DNA of 64,000 nt from Monomorium pharaonis. Taxonomy: Eukaryota > Arthropoda > Insecta > Hymenoptera > Formicidae. Shown piece after piece: positions 1 through 11,000 of this stretch. The position numbers were made by a program, and so were the translations under genes. Where the stretch lies: NCBI RefSeq assembly GCF_013373865.1, contig NC_050476.1, positions 10,032,001 to 10,096,000 of the forward strand, given 5' to 3'. Under the pieces are notes generated by a model, which was given only the letters and a program-made list of their open reading frames with translations, was not told where the DNA came from and made no database searches. The first letter of the stretch is position 1. The number at the start of each line of letters is the position of its first letter.

Positions 1-740
1 TATGGGAATCTCAGTGTGTCTACCATTAGACGACGCCTAAGGGACACTGGATTGCGGTCACGTCAACGTGCTCCAGCACCAGCGTTGACTTTAAATCATC
101 GTCGTGCGCGCTTACGATATGCACGCACACATGTGGAATGGAGTCCAAGACAGTGGAATCGCGTATTATTCACTGACAAATCGCGATTTTGTTTGTATGG
201 CAATGATCGACGTGTACGCATTTGGCGACGACGAGGAGAACGATACCAGCAACGCCACATGGTTCCAGTAAGAGCATTTCACGGAAGTTCTGTAATGGTT
301 TGGGCGGGTATTTCGAGCTTTCATTGTACAGAACTCGTCATAGTGCCGCCACCAGGACTTACTGCACAACGATATGTCGACGAAATATTGCATCCTTACG
401 TATTACCAATGCGGGATATTATGGGACAAAAATTTATTTTTATGCAAGATAATGCCCGTCCACATATTGCTCAGCATACTCTTCGTTTCTTTAGAGACAA
501 CAACATTCCGCTTCTTAATCATCCTGCCATCCGGACCTAAATCCGATCGAACATGTTTGGGACATGCTTGGTCGTAGTCTGAGAAGTCTTGAAGTACAAT
601 CAATGAACTTGGAAGAATTAACTGCCGCCCTTCAACAAATTTGGCGTGAAATTTCTTATGACGATATACGTCGCTGCATCAATATGCGAGTTCGATGTCA
701 GAAAGTTATTCGGCAAAGAGGTGGCAACACTCGTTTCTGA
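1..740 (+). pseudogene. Tc1-family (DD34E) transposase, 5' end outside window, frameshifted
   Basis: The reading frame is open from base 1, so the gene begins left of the window. Visible parts of the DDE domain are FTDKSRF (first D), MQDNARPH (second D) and, after a frameshift at about 528-535, LNPIEHVWD (the E). I count 34 residues between the second D and the E, as in Tc1 elements. The second frame runs to a TGA at 738-740 and ends in a typical basic tail. Such enzymes cut and paste an element flanked by TA. The single frameshift makes this copy inactive. No left terminal repeat is visible because the window cuts it off. Confidence 0.93.
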
Positions 741-750
741 ACAGTAAGTT

Positions 751-806
751 CACCCCCCCCCCCCCACACACACACACACACACCACCCACACCACACACA
801 CACACA

Positions 807-860
<54 letters not shown>
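751..860. repeat. C-run followed by (CA)n microsatellite
   Basis: A poly-C run of about 14 bases leads into roughly 95 bp of almost pure CA repeats with two ACC interruptions. It sits just after the transposase stop codon. Open frames across it are low-complexity artefacts. Confidence 0.95.
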
Positions 861-863
<3 letters not shown>

Positions 864-2440
864 CTCTTAGTACATCCCTTGGATAATTTAGTCATTTAAT
901 GCCTGCGGCATCTGAATATTTTTCAGAGAAAGTGTCGAAAATGCATGATTTATTTGAAAGTGGAATAACTTGGCAGAAAAAATTTGTAGGATAAATTTTA
1001 AGAAACCAATTTAAAGAGGAGACTTTAAGCTTTAGATTAGCTGTAATAAAAATTTTCAAAAAAATTTTTTAATGTCCATGTACGATTTCAAAGTTGAGTA
1101 TTTTTCGAAATTTTTTCACAGTTATGTTCAAAGCGCCATCTATTTGAGGGAAATTGTTTTTAGTTCAAACGGTTTAATGTGTCTTATAACTGAGGTTTCA
1201 AGCTTCAAAATGCTTTTTTATTTTTCTTTCTACGACCATTTCCCGCGAAGTTATGTAAGTTTTAATTTTGGGTATTTTTGGGTAGATTAAAAGTAATCCC
1301 CTAATTTTGATGCGGAGTGTATAAATAATTTAAATATTGCTTTGCGAAACCATTTTAATAATTAAAACTGCTAACAATTTTTTAAAAATTATTTTAGATA
1401 CAATTTTTTCGGTTCTTACTTATTGATGGTTATTCCGTAAAAACAAAGTCTATAATTTTTACAGAGTTTTTCTTAAATTGTAGTATTGTCGTCGTTTTTG
1501 TAAAGAATTAAGTGCTTACACGAATAGCATACGAATAGTCTATATACGGATAGCGTATATGCGGAAACGTTTATAATTATTTCTCGAAAATGGTTTATTG
1601 AAACATAAATTAATCATATATGGTTGACTTCGGAAAAGAAAACTTTTAATTTAGTGTAAACGAAAACAAATAAAAATTTTTTTGTTTATAACTTTGAAGT
1701 ACTCTTAAAACTGTTCGACTTTTGTTTAAAAAATATTTTTCTATCTTTTATAGTTTCGAAGATATTTGCATAAAAAGGAAAAAACCGATTTTTTTCGAAG
1801 GGGTGTTTCACCCCTTCAAAGTGAAAGTTAGCAGAAATGAAAAATAGTTCTTTATTAGGAACGAACTGTTCTACTTGCATATAATTTTTCAGAATTTTCG
1901 GGTTCGATAACTTCCTTTGTTAGTCTTCAAAGAATATTTATTTCTTTACAATAATTTTTAATTGCTTTAGTGCGCCTTTCGGCGCGGAAAAAGTGTTTTA
2001 CAATCTTCTCTCCCTGTAGGAGATGTGTGGTTTTGTTAAGATGACCAATATCGGTCCGTATTTCTCTTCTGGATGAGCTTCCTCTTTTGTTGAAGATTTT
2101 GGAAGATCCGTTTGTGAAGGTGTCTCTAGGCGAGTCTTCTTTTCTGCTGGCGGTTCTGGAAGATCCATTTGTGTCAATATTTTCTGACGAGTCGTCTGGA
2201 TGAAGGCGTCGAAGAAGTATCTAGGTTCTGGGAAGTCGATCGGGATTAACCTCCAAGGGAAGTATTCCGTATATCGCTCTGATATCAGGAAGATCTTCGC
2301 TCAAGTAGGAGCAAGTACTACATTTGCTCAGTGAGCGAAGAGACGTCGAATCGTCCCTTCTTATATATAGTTTGATTAGTTATCTTAATTATGAGTAAAT
2401 TCATTATGCGACGTCTGTCGGCGAAAAAAATTTCCTCAAT
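861..2440. other. AT-rich stretch without recognisable gene
   Basis: No protein family is recognisable on either strand. From about 1970 to 2360 the composition rises in GC. On the minus strand there is a TATATAAG box near 2365, followed by an imperfect palindrome at 2297-2341 (TTCGCTCA facing TGAGCGAAG). That could be the promoter part of an old LTR, but no second LTR or target duplication is visible. The rest is unassigned decayed repeat. Confidence 0.5.
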
Positions 2441-2534
2441 TTGTTTGAAATTGAATTCAGACAAAGCCAAATTCAGAATATGTGCGTCTGTCAATTGTCA
2501 ACGGTCATAGTCGCCTTGTCAATGATCATAGCCG

Positions 2535-2538
2535 CCAC

Positions 2539-2570
<32 letters not shown>

Positions 2571-2680
2571 TTTTTGTTATATTATATTTTATTATATGTT
2601 ATATTATGTTATATTATGTATAGTATGTTATATTATATTATGTTATATTATATTATATTATATATATGTATAATCTATGT
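2535..2680. repeat. TA / TTATA low-complexity repeat
   Basis: A (TA)n run is followed by irregular TATATTA and TATGTTA repeats. The short open frames here are composition artefacts. Confidence 0.9.
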
Positions 2681-2736
2681 TTGTATCTAAAAATAAATAA
2701 AGTTATAACATATATATTTTAAAAACTTTGAAGTTA

Positions 2737-4835
2737 ATAATAATCTTTATTACTTCAAGCATATACAATGCCAAGAAGGGATTTGGTTTACATTAAAAAT
2801 CTTAATTAAATAAAAATATTTCAAACCTTGCATTCATTCACACTTTACTTATACTGGTTTAACCTAAACCTAAACCTAAACTCCTAATTTCTTAATCATT
2901 ATTTCTCTTGACTTTTATCTGTTTATTTACATTCAATTCCTCTATTTTCCAGACACCTTACCTTTTTCTATATCTTATTTTATATCTTATATATTATACC
3001 TTCTACATTTTTACATATATTCCTTCAATCGTGTAACTATCCTTCTATCCTAATCTCCAGTCGCATAGCTTCTCACTATTAAATAAACCTATTTACCTAT
3101 AAACCTAATGTAATGTATCTTATCTTATCTTACCCTATAATCGCAAGAATCCTTTTTACACAACAAATCTTTTTTCTCTTTAGCATCCATTGCCAAGAAG
3201 AGAATCCTACATAGAATACAATATAATCTTACTTAAATCATTTTTCTCGCTACGTACTTCCAATATTCTAATATACCAATGACATAACGATAAGATAATT
3301 AAACACTCTACCTCTTCTATTCCCTACATACATTGATACTTCTATCCTCTTCTACTCTACTTATAATTCCTATCCCTTTACTCCACGTGCACTTAACCTG
3401 TTCCACTATCTACTATCTACTCTCTGAGACGAGACAAAGACAATGAACTCATCGCACAGCTTCTTCCCAGTCTTGCTCTGTCCGTCATATTAAATTCGTT
3501 GTACTTGTTACTCCTTCTTCTATCTCTCCTGTCATCATTGTGTCCTCAAATCTTTTTTCCATCTTCACTTTTTCCTATATCTTTTACATTCTTCTCGTGT
3601 ACCTCCTGAATTTTCTCTTCTTGTACTATTGTGAGCTGCTTTTAAGTTTTGATCCATAACCTAAAGGAGACTGCAACCTTTTTTTCTTTACTTTTTCACG
3701 CAGTCCGTACTATATGGATCACCAATAAAACTGTATCCTTCGCTCCTTTCCTTTTAATCTTTTACCTTAATATTTACCTTAATATTTCCTCTTGTCTTAT
3801 CTCTCTTTTGCATCTCTAATCTAACCTTTTCTTGTCCGGTCCAGAAAGTCCTTTAAATTATTCTTCTCATTTTACTCCTCTCACCTTTCTTTCACCTCTT
3901 CATAGCACTTATCTTTTCTCTTCTCTAATGTGTACAGCCATTATCCTAGGCCCGTTATCTCTTCTCTCTACTGCCTCTCTGATCTATCGTTTTCTTGTTT
4001 TCGGACCAAAAAACCCTTTGATTTTCTTTTTTCAATTTATTCATCTCTCCTACATTTTGTTTGCCTCTTCCTAGAATCTTGCTTTCCTTTTCTTTAGTGT
4101 ACAGCCGTTAACCTACCAGAATCAGAGTCTCCATCCATTTGTCTTTTCCACTCTTTCCTAGCGTGACGTTCTGCAGGTGAATTGTCGTCCTCTCTTATTC
4201 TTGTCCTTTCTGCATTCCCTTTCCTCCTCTTCTTTATCCTTGTTATTTTCATCATCCAGGGCATGTGTTTCGAGTTTACTCCTTTCTCTGTTCTAAATTT
4301 CCTATTCTTACCGAGACAATATTATTATCTATTCTACCTATCCTACATATTCTATAACTATATTTCTTTCGCTTTCATTAACATATACACTTTACTTCTT
4401 ATTTTCATTTGATCATCTTTCTAGAACCTTCGAACATTAACTTAACCTAACTTTCTCTTGCTCACTTCTATATTCATTTTTTCCTTATAATCCTCTATCA
4501 CTTTTACTATGACACACGTATCTACCTTATATTTTATCTATTCGATTTCTCTAGCCCTCTTCTAACATTTTTTACTTTTTCCACTCTCCTCTCTATACAT
4601 TTTCCGCGCACGACTACGTATTTTAACCTTCATTCCTATAATCTTTTATCCAAATTCTGACCTTATCTCCTATTTCTATCTCGTTCCCTTCAATTATCCT
4701 ACAACTTTACGCTCCTCTCTTCCCTCTTACAACAATTTTCACAACCTAAATTTCGTTATTCCGATTATCCCTATCCCTATTCTCACACCGCTTTCGCCAC
4801 ACGACCATTCACTCTCACACCACCTAACCAAGTCC
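2737..4835 (-). mobile_element. Retroposed insert, pyrimidine-rich on + strand, with 16-bp target-site duplication
   Basis: The same 16 bases, AAAAACTTTGAAGTTA, occur at 2721-2736 and 4836-4851. The 2.1 kb between them is strongly pyrimidine-rich on the plus strand, unlike both flanks. Read on the minus strand, the insert starts purine-rich near 4835 and ends at about 2737 with an AATAAAG-type signal and (ATT) repeats, as expected for the 3' end of a non-LTR retrotransposon or processed copy. No reverse transcriptase is recognisable and no long frame is open, so it is non-coding, severely decayed, or a non-autonomous passenger. Repeats resembling CCTAAA at 2861-2882 are isolated. Confidence 0.72.
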
Positions 4836-4851
4836 AAAAACTTTGAAGTTA

Positions 4852-5330
4852 GAATATTTTTGAAACTAGATGCGACCCTTATATGGGAAAACGTTATAAA
4901 GAATTTTATTCTTTATAATATATTTTACAAAGGAACAATCGTTGAGGTGTTATCTTTTATGCACGTTTACCAGTTTATCTAGTGTATAGCAGAAATTTAT
5001 TCCTATTTTTCTAATCTGTTATCACTTTTATTAAGTTGTTTCTCCAACCGTCGCAGTTGTTTTGCTGATGAAACTTACCGAAATTTTTGTTTCACTTCTA
5101 TGATTATTCTTGGCTTTGTCTTACTATTTTTTCAAAATTTTTTCTATTCTTTTATTTCATTAGAATATCATTGACGTCACTTGACATTAATTCCTTCATA
5201 TTGTATGCGTAAATTTCTTCATCGAGTAGTATTTCTTAGGTACGCTTTCATTCAAATGCTTGTGATGTACGCGGGCCAAAGGCATGCGGGGAACTGCCGA
5301 CTATCATCACTCTCAGCATGGATGCGTACT
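4852..5330. other. No gene seen
   Basis: AT-rich sequence with only short composition-driven frames. I see no repeat ends here. Confidence 0.4.
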
Positions 5331-5333
5331 TTG

Positions 5334-5357
5334 CACGCACGCACACACACGCGCGCG

Positions 5358-5391
<34 letters not shown>

Positions 5392-5392
5392 T
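5334..5392. repeat. (CA)n / (CG)n microsatellite
   Basis: Alternating CA, CG and CA runs. Confidence 0.95.
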
Positions 5393-5464
5393 TTCTATCA
5401 CCATACATATACAGCACTTCTTATATACTACAATTTTTCTTTCTCCTTAAATTTTAAGATTAAT

Positions 5465-6033
5465 TGTTTAACTGCGTCTGGTTTGCAAGGAATCATGGAG
5501 ATTATTTCCGCAACGGTGCAGTTGTGGATGTACATCTTTGTTATTTTTTGCAATATTATGAGTATCTTCCGCTGGTTTGCGATTTACAAGTTGATTAATG
5601 TGACGTTTATTGACTCTCTCTGCGACCCACTTAATTCTATATACATTACTGGTCCGATTTTTTCTTTAATTAATTGCTTCTAACAACCGAGGACCGTTTT
5701 TACAAAAATTTTTTGTCCAGACCAGTTTTCCTTCTTTAAAGCCGATAAAATTTTCCCCGTTTTATTTTTGATCTTGTTCGTTTGTAATTTTTTGCTCGGT
5801 ACTTGGGTGCAGTAATGAGAATTGTATACACAGTTTCTTACCTAACATAAGTTTTGCTGGCGACTCACCCGTCGTTTCGTGGACCGAGAGTCAAATAAAA
5901 ATGTATCTAGCTCTTGGATCGTAATCCTTTATCTCATTAATTTTTTAAACGGTTTTTTTTATATTTGCACTAAATTTTCTGCAACATCATTTGACGCTGA
6001 ATACTTTACAGTTGAGAAGGTATGTTTAATTCC
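5465..6033 (-). pseudogene. Ty3/gypsy retrotransposon integrase, decayed C-terminal part
   Basis: Reading the minus strand down from 6033 gives a series of blocks typical of gypsy integrase ends. They are GIKHTFSTVKYSASNDVAEN (the region with the catalytic E), then VHETTGESPAKLMLGKKL, then FKEGKLVWTKNF with GPRLLEA, then RHINQLVNRK. Most blocks share one frame, but it is interrupted by several stops, with a frame change near the last block. In life this enzyme inserts retrotransposon cDNA into the genome. Neither the reverse transcriptase part nor an LTR is visible beside it. The call rests on the order and spacing of the motifs and no alignment was run. Confidence 0.72.
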
Positions 6034-6217
6034 TAATTTTTTTTTATAAATGATGCAAAGATGGATAACGTATTGGTGCCCATTATCGCTAAATATCTTT
6101 AGCGAAAATATGCTTAAAAATTTTAATCAAATTTTTTGAAATAAATAGATTTAATTTCAAATATTTCAGGCCACTTTGATCTTCCATCGATTACCAGTAA
6201 AAAATTATGAGAATATA

Positions 6218-7463
6218 CACTCACTCGAAAAAAAAGCGGTACACCTAAAATTTGTCAAAAAATCACTAAACTTCCAATGACGATAACTACGCGAGTAATA
6301 AAGATAGAAAGGTTTCTAAAAAAAGAAATTAAAGCTTTAAATGTCTACTTTAAGAATTTATTTAGTAAAATTTTGCGTAATAATTTTTTTCAAAATGGCG
6401 TATGACAAAGCGAGAGCATGCGAAATTGAAAAATATTGATCCAAGTTTGCGACGATCCATGGCGTGAGGCAAGTATCGCAACTTAATGGGATAAAAAGCA
6501 TGCGATAGTACAAAGTTTTCCCTTCAAAATGCTTTTTTACTCGTCTCGATACGATGATTTTTCGCTGACTTGTGAGATATGCGCATTTAAAGTAAAAAAC
6601 TGCCTTTTTATTTAAATGCGCATATCTCAGCGAAAAATCATCGTATCGAGACGAGTAAAAAAGCATTTTGAAGAGAAAACTCTGTACTATCGCATGCTTT
6701 TTATCTCATTAAGTTGTGATACTTGCCTCATGCCATGGATCGTCGCAAAATTGGACCAATATTTTTCAATTTTGAGTGTTTTTGCTTTGTCATACGCCAT
6801 TTTGAAAAAACGTATCACACATAACTGTGATATAAAATTTTTTTAAGTGGCAATCCGAATCTTGAAAATGCTTCTTGGAAAACTTTGCTAGCTGTATTAG
6901 GTGCTGAGATATTCAATTTTGAATTTTTAACAATGCCCAATTTTAACTATTGCAAGAATAAAAATTCCGGGTTTCGCTAACAACTATGGTTAATTTTTAT
7001 TTTAAAACTCGAAACCATCCTCGGATTGTAAGCGTTCGACGTACATGTGCATGTGTGTTGCGTACCTGACTTCCCACGAATTTTTACTACTCCAGACTCA
7101 CATTAACACAAGCAAATCTGAGTAGTTACGCGAACGAAGCTTCCCCATTAGGGAATTTTGATATTCGATTTTACCACGTAGAAAAAGTCATTGGGCTGTA
7201 TCAGTTTCAGGAATTGCGATATCTAATAAAAATAGACGACTTTCATCTGACTATTTCTTATTAAAAGGTTTTACGATCGGAATTTGCACATCATGGGGCT
7301 CTGAAAAGTGCCGTTTTGTGTGTGTGTGTGTGTGGGGGGGGGGGTGTTTAACTCAAGGATGACCCCGTGGCTCGTCAGTTCCACAGTATTTTGCGAATCC
7401 AAACCTTTCTTGGGTGTGTGCGCGCGCGTGTATGTGTGCGTGTATGTAAGCGTGAGTCTATGC

Positions 7464-7504
<41 letters not shown>

Positions 7505-8714
7505 GAGCCAAGGGGTCCTTATCCTTGAGGTAAACACCTCCCCGCCACACACGCACACACACACACACAAAACGTTACTTTTCAAAGCCCCGTGATGTGC
7601 AAATTCCGATCGCGCAACTTTCCTGTGGTGCACATTGGGTAATGCTAATGCCGACGGTGAAACCTTTTAATAAGAAATAGTCAGATGAAAGTCGTCTATT
7701 TTTATTAGATATCGCAATTCCTGAAACTGATACAGCCCAATGACTTTTTCTACGTGGTAAAATCGAATATCAAAATTCCCTAATGGGGAAGCTTCGTTCG
7801 CGTAACTACTCAGATTTGCTTGTGTTAATGTGAGTCTGGAGTAGTAAAAATTCGTGGGAAGTCAGGTACGCAACACACATGCACATGTACGTCGAACGCT
7901 TACAATCCGAGGATGGTTTCGAGTTTTAAAATAAAAATTAACCATAGTTGTTAGCGAAACCCGGAATTTTTATTCTTGCAATAGTTAAAATTGGGCATTG
8001 TTAAAAATTCAAAATTGAATATCTCAGCACCTAATACAGCTAGCAAAGTTTTCCAAGAAGCATTTTCAAGATTCGGATTGCCACTTAAAAAAATTTTATA
8101 TCACAGTTATGTGTGATACGTTTTTTCAAAATGGCGTATGACAAAGCAAAAACACTCAAAATTGAAAAATATTGGTCCAATTTTGCGACGATCCATGGCA
8201 TGAGGCAAGTATCACAACTTAATGGGATAAAAAGCATGCGATAGTACAGAGTTTTTTCTTCAAAATGCTTTTTTACTCGTCTCGATACGATGATTTTTCG
8301 CTGAGATATGCGCATTTAAATAAAAAGGCAGTTTTTTACTTTAAATGCGCATATCTCACAAGTCAGCGAAAAATCATCGTATCGAGACGAGTAAAAAAGC
8401 ATTTTGAAGGGAAAACTTTGTACTATCGCATGCTTTTTATCCCATTAAGTTGCGATACTTGCCTCACGCCATGGATCGTCGCAAACTCGGACCAATATTT
8501 TTCAATTTCGCATGCTCTCGCTTTGTCATACGCCATTTTGAAAAAAATTATTACGCAAAATTTTACTAAATAAATTCTTAAAGTAGACATTTAAAGCTTT
8601 AATTTCTTTTTTTAGAAACCTTTCTATCTTTATTACTCGCGTAGTTATCGTCATTGGAAGTTTAGTGATTTTTTGACAAATTTTAGGTGTACCGCTTTTT
8701 TTTTCGAGTGAGTG
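6218..8714. mobile_element. 2.5 kb foldback element: palindrome inside palindrome, TA-flanked
   Basis: The two ends are exact inverted copies (CACTCACTCGAAAAAAAAGC at 6218; its complement ends at 8714), and each is followed outward by TA. The arms run inward about 1.16 kb to 7377 and 7502, leaving a 125-bp centre with an AG microsatellite. Each arm is itself an inverted repeat: about 6389-6598 mirrors 6600-6807, and 8118-8330 mirrors 8332-8543. One segment of about 200 bp therefore occurs four times in alternating orientation. The right arm has about 50 bp near 7610-7660 that the left arm lacks. The TA flanks suggest mobilisation by a Tc1/mariner enzyme. No transposase is encoded, and the 102-aa frames present in both arms are mirror images of one repeat. 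Confidence 0.9.
7466..7503. repeat. (AG)n microsatellite at palindrome centre
   Basis: About 38 bp of AG repeats in the unpaired loop of the foldback element, with GT/CA runs at 7316-7345 and 7546-7569 in its arms. Confidence 0.95.
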
Positions 8715-8728
8715 TATATACTTGATGG

Positions 8729-8753
8729 GGTACGCGCGCGCTCGCGCGCACAC

Positions 8754-8795
<42 letters not shown>

Positions 8796-8796
8796 C
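8729..8796. repeat. (CG)n/(CA)n microsatellite
   Basis: A short CG-rich run is followed by more than 50 bp of CA, directly beside the right end of the foldback element. Confidence 0.95.
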
Positions 8797-9805
8797 ATAC
8801 ATCCATATATGAATTTTTTTTCTCTGCAATTTCCGAGAAGTGCATCAAATAGCTTTGCAAAAGTATTTTAGTTATATACATTTTGTGATTCAATACCGCG
8901 TGAAAAGGATTATAGGTATGTATCGAAAAGAGATCTATTGTTTCTCTCTAAATTACGTCAGGGCCTGAGTGATGAATTTTTGAAAGCCATCTTTTATTAT
9001 TCTAGCAGACGAACCGTAAGTTTAACTATTCAAACAGTGAGAAGATCCCTTAAGCAACGATTAGTACCACAAAATATTGGTTTTCAAGCAATAACGAGAG
9101 ATGAATTTATTGAAAGACACGTTAATTACTTTGTGGCTCGTACAATCTACAACTCAATGAAACCAGAGTAATTGTTTATATTGATGGCACCTATGCTTAC
9201 ATATACAAGAGCAGTAACTTCCGTATCTTGTGACAATCTTATTGTCGTCATAAAGGTCGTTATTTAGTTAAACCTGCTATTGTGGCTCTGGATGGCTATA
9301 TACTGACAATCCAAGGATCATATTTTTCAGATTCAAAAAATAATGATATAGAAATGCTCCGAAATGAGTACGAGATGGTGATGCAATGAGAGTATGATTT
9401 CAAAATGAAGACATCCTTGTAGTTGATTTTGGATACCGAGATGTTATGTGCTCGAAGCCTTGGGAATTTATATTAAAATTCCACCTATTTTTAAGTCTGA
9501 ATAACTTCAATTTTTCATTGAACAAGCGAACAAACCATAATTAGTTACTAAAACTAGTGGATAATTGAAGCTAAAAACCGCTATACCCTTACGAAAAAAA
9601 CACTCTAAATAACACCCCAAAAAAACACCAAAATATAATAGCGTAATTTCGGATACCCAAATGGCGTTCACACCATTTGAACGTTAACGCCAAGAAAAAT
9701 GGCACCGAAAAAACACTAAAAAATAATACCGTTTTGGATACCCAAATAGTATTAACACCCACAGTAACACTGAACCGAGTAGAAATTGACAAGCAATTAG
9801 ACATA

Positions 9806-10175
9806 AAAAAATAAAATAAAAATTTTATTTAAAAAAATTACTTTTATCAACAGTACATATTAAATTTAGGACAAATTTTTATTAATTAATTAAATTTAAT
9901 TTAAATTATATTATTTTATTTTATTCTTACTTGCCGCTGGTGGGTTTTGAACCCGGGACCTTAGGATGATGAACCTTGTACTCTATCTGCTACGCCAATT
10001 TGACTCATCGATATGGGTACTTGTTATTGTCTACATATACCTATATGTTATAAACTGACGCAATTATACTATTTTTTATAAAAGCAATTAAATTTTGCAA
10101 AACATTAAAAATAAATAGCATTAATTAATTTACTTATTAATTTTATTGTTAAATTTATTTTCCTCCATAACCTTA
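9806..10175. repeat. Dispersed repeat, second copy at 27355-27695
   Basis: About 360 bp matches 27355-27695 in the same orientation, including ACATATACCTATATGTTATA and the tRNA-like block. The copy at 27.4 kb lacks about 30 bp in the middle of the tRNA-like part. The shared segment is internal to the 9586-11013 transposon, so the other copy may be a second, decayed member of that family. Confidence 0.85.
9945..10008 (-). other. tRNA-like sequence (SINE head or tRNA pseudogene)
   Basis: On the minus strand a B-box-like GGGTTCAAAACCC follows a degenerate A-box-like GGCGTAGCAGATAGAGTAC at about the spacing found in tRNA genes. The T arm keeps three GC pairs. I could not pair the acceptor or anticodon stems convincingly, so this is unlikely to be a working tRNA. 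A tRNA-derived SINE head captured by the transposon is the best guess. Confidence 0.45.
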
Positions 10176-10215
10176 CATATATAACTACATAATATAACTT
10201 CGAATTTTAGAGTGA

Positions 10216-10551
10216 GTCCCAGATGCACACAGTAATAAACGGACACAGCAAGCTGAGTGAAACGGACACAGACCAAATGCGCACGGTCGCAAACCATGTG
10301 GTGCAGAGAATGCTTTGCACACGCACACACACACGCGCGCGCGCGCGCGCGCGCAGGGAGTGCGAGGGGGGCTTCGCCCCCCCTCCCGCACCCACCCCGT
10401 CGGTAGAAGTGCCCGAAAAGTCGCAACCCATGTGGTAAGTCTGTTGGTTATTGTGTCCGTTTGGTCTGTGCGCATTTGGTCTATGCGCATTTGGTCTGTG
10501 TTCGTTTCACTCAGCCTGCTGTGTCCGTTTATTACTGTGCGCATCTGGGAC
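10216..10551. mobile_element. Small foldback element: inverted 15-bp repeat arms around a CA-hairpin core
   Basis: The left arm (10216-10285) is the inverted copy of the right arm (about 10480-10551), starting GTCCCAGATGCACACAG and ending with the complement. The right arm repeats GTGCGCATTTGGTCT and variants three to four times. Between the arms lies a CA/CG run, a hairpin of the form GGGGGGCTTCGCCCCCC near 10364-10382, and two direct copies of a TCGCAA(A)CCATGTGG motif. The same core recurs near 22500, 30780, 50620 and 56270. Confidence 0.8.
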
Positions 10552-10679
10552 GCTCCCGAATTTTATATACATATATACATATATATATAATTCAAAATTA
10601 AGTATATGTATAATGTGGTCTCATAATAAGTCGAAGTTTTAACTTTGCATTTTATAATTTTTATCTTTTGTTTTATAAT

Positions 10680-11000
10680 TGGGTGTCATCAACACTGAAA
10701 CCCGAGTATCGACACCCAAAGTTTCGATATTGACACGAAATTTTGGTGTCGACACCCTACTGTTTCGGTGTCGACACCCACTGTTTTGGCGTCGACACTC
10801 AACTTTTGATGTCGACATTTAACTTTTGGTGTTGACACCCAAATTTTTTGTGTTGACACAAAAAATTGGGTATCGATACCGAAACTTTGAGTGTCGATAT
10901 TAAAATGTTGGTGTTAACACTAAAAATTTAGGCGTTAATACCAAAAATGGAGTGTAAACACTCAAAGTTAGGTGTAAACACCAAAATCTTGGGTGTTTTT
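10680..11000. repeat. Array of palindromic GGTGTCGACACC units
   Basis: About 13 units of roughly 20-26 bp, each centred on a self-complementary GGTGTCGACACC or a decayed form of it, separated by short AT-rich linkers (CAACTTTTG and variants). The array makes up the right subterminal part of the 9586-11013 transposon. A weaker echo (ACACC/GGTGT blocks) is visible near its left end. Confidence 0.85.

Noticed and set aside
2861..2882. CCTAAA repeats resembling a telomere motif
   Set aside because: Three copies only, inside the retroposed insert, with no further array.
9945..10008. Functional tRNA gene
   Set aside because: B-box-like part is present but acceptor and anticodon stems do not pair, and the second copy at 27.5 kb has lost part of it.
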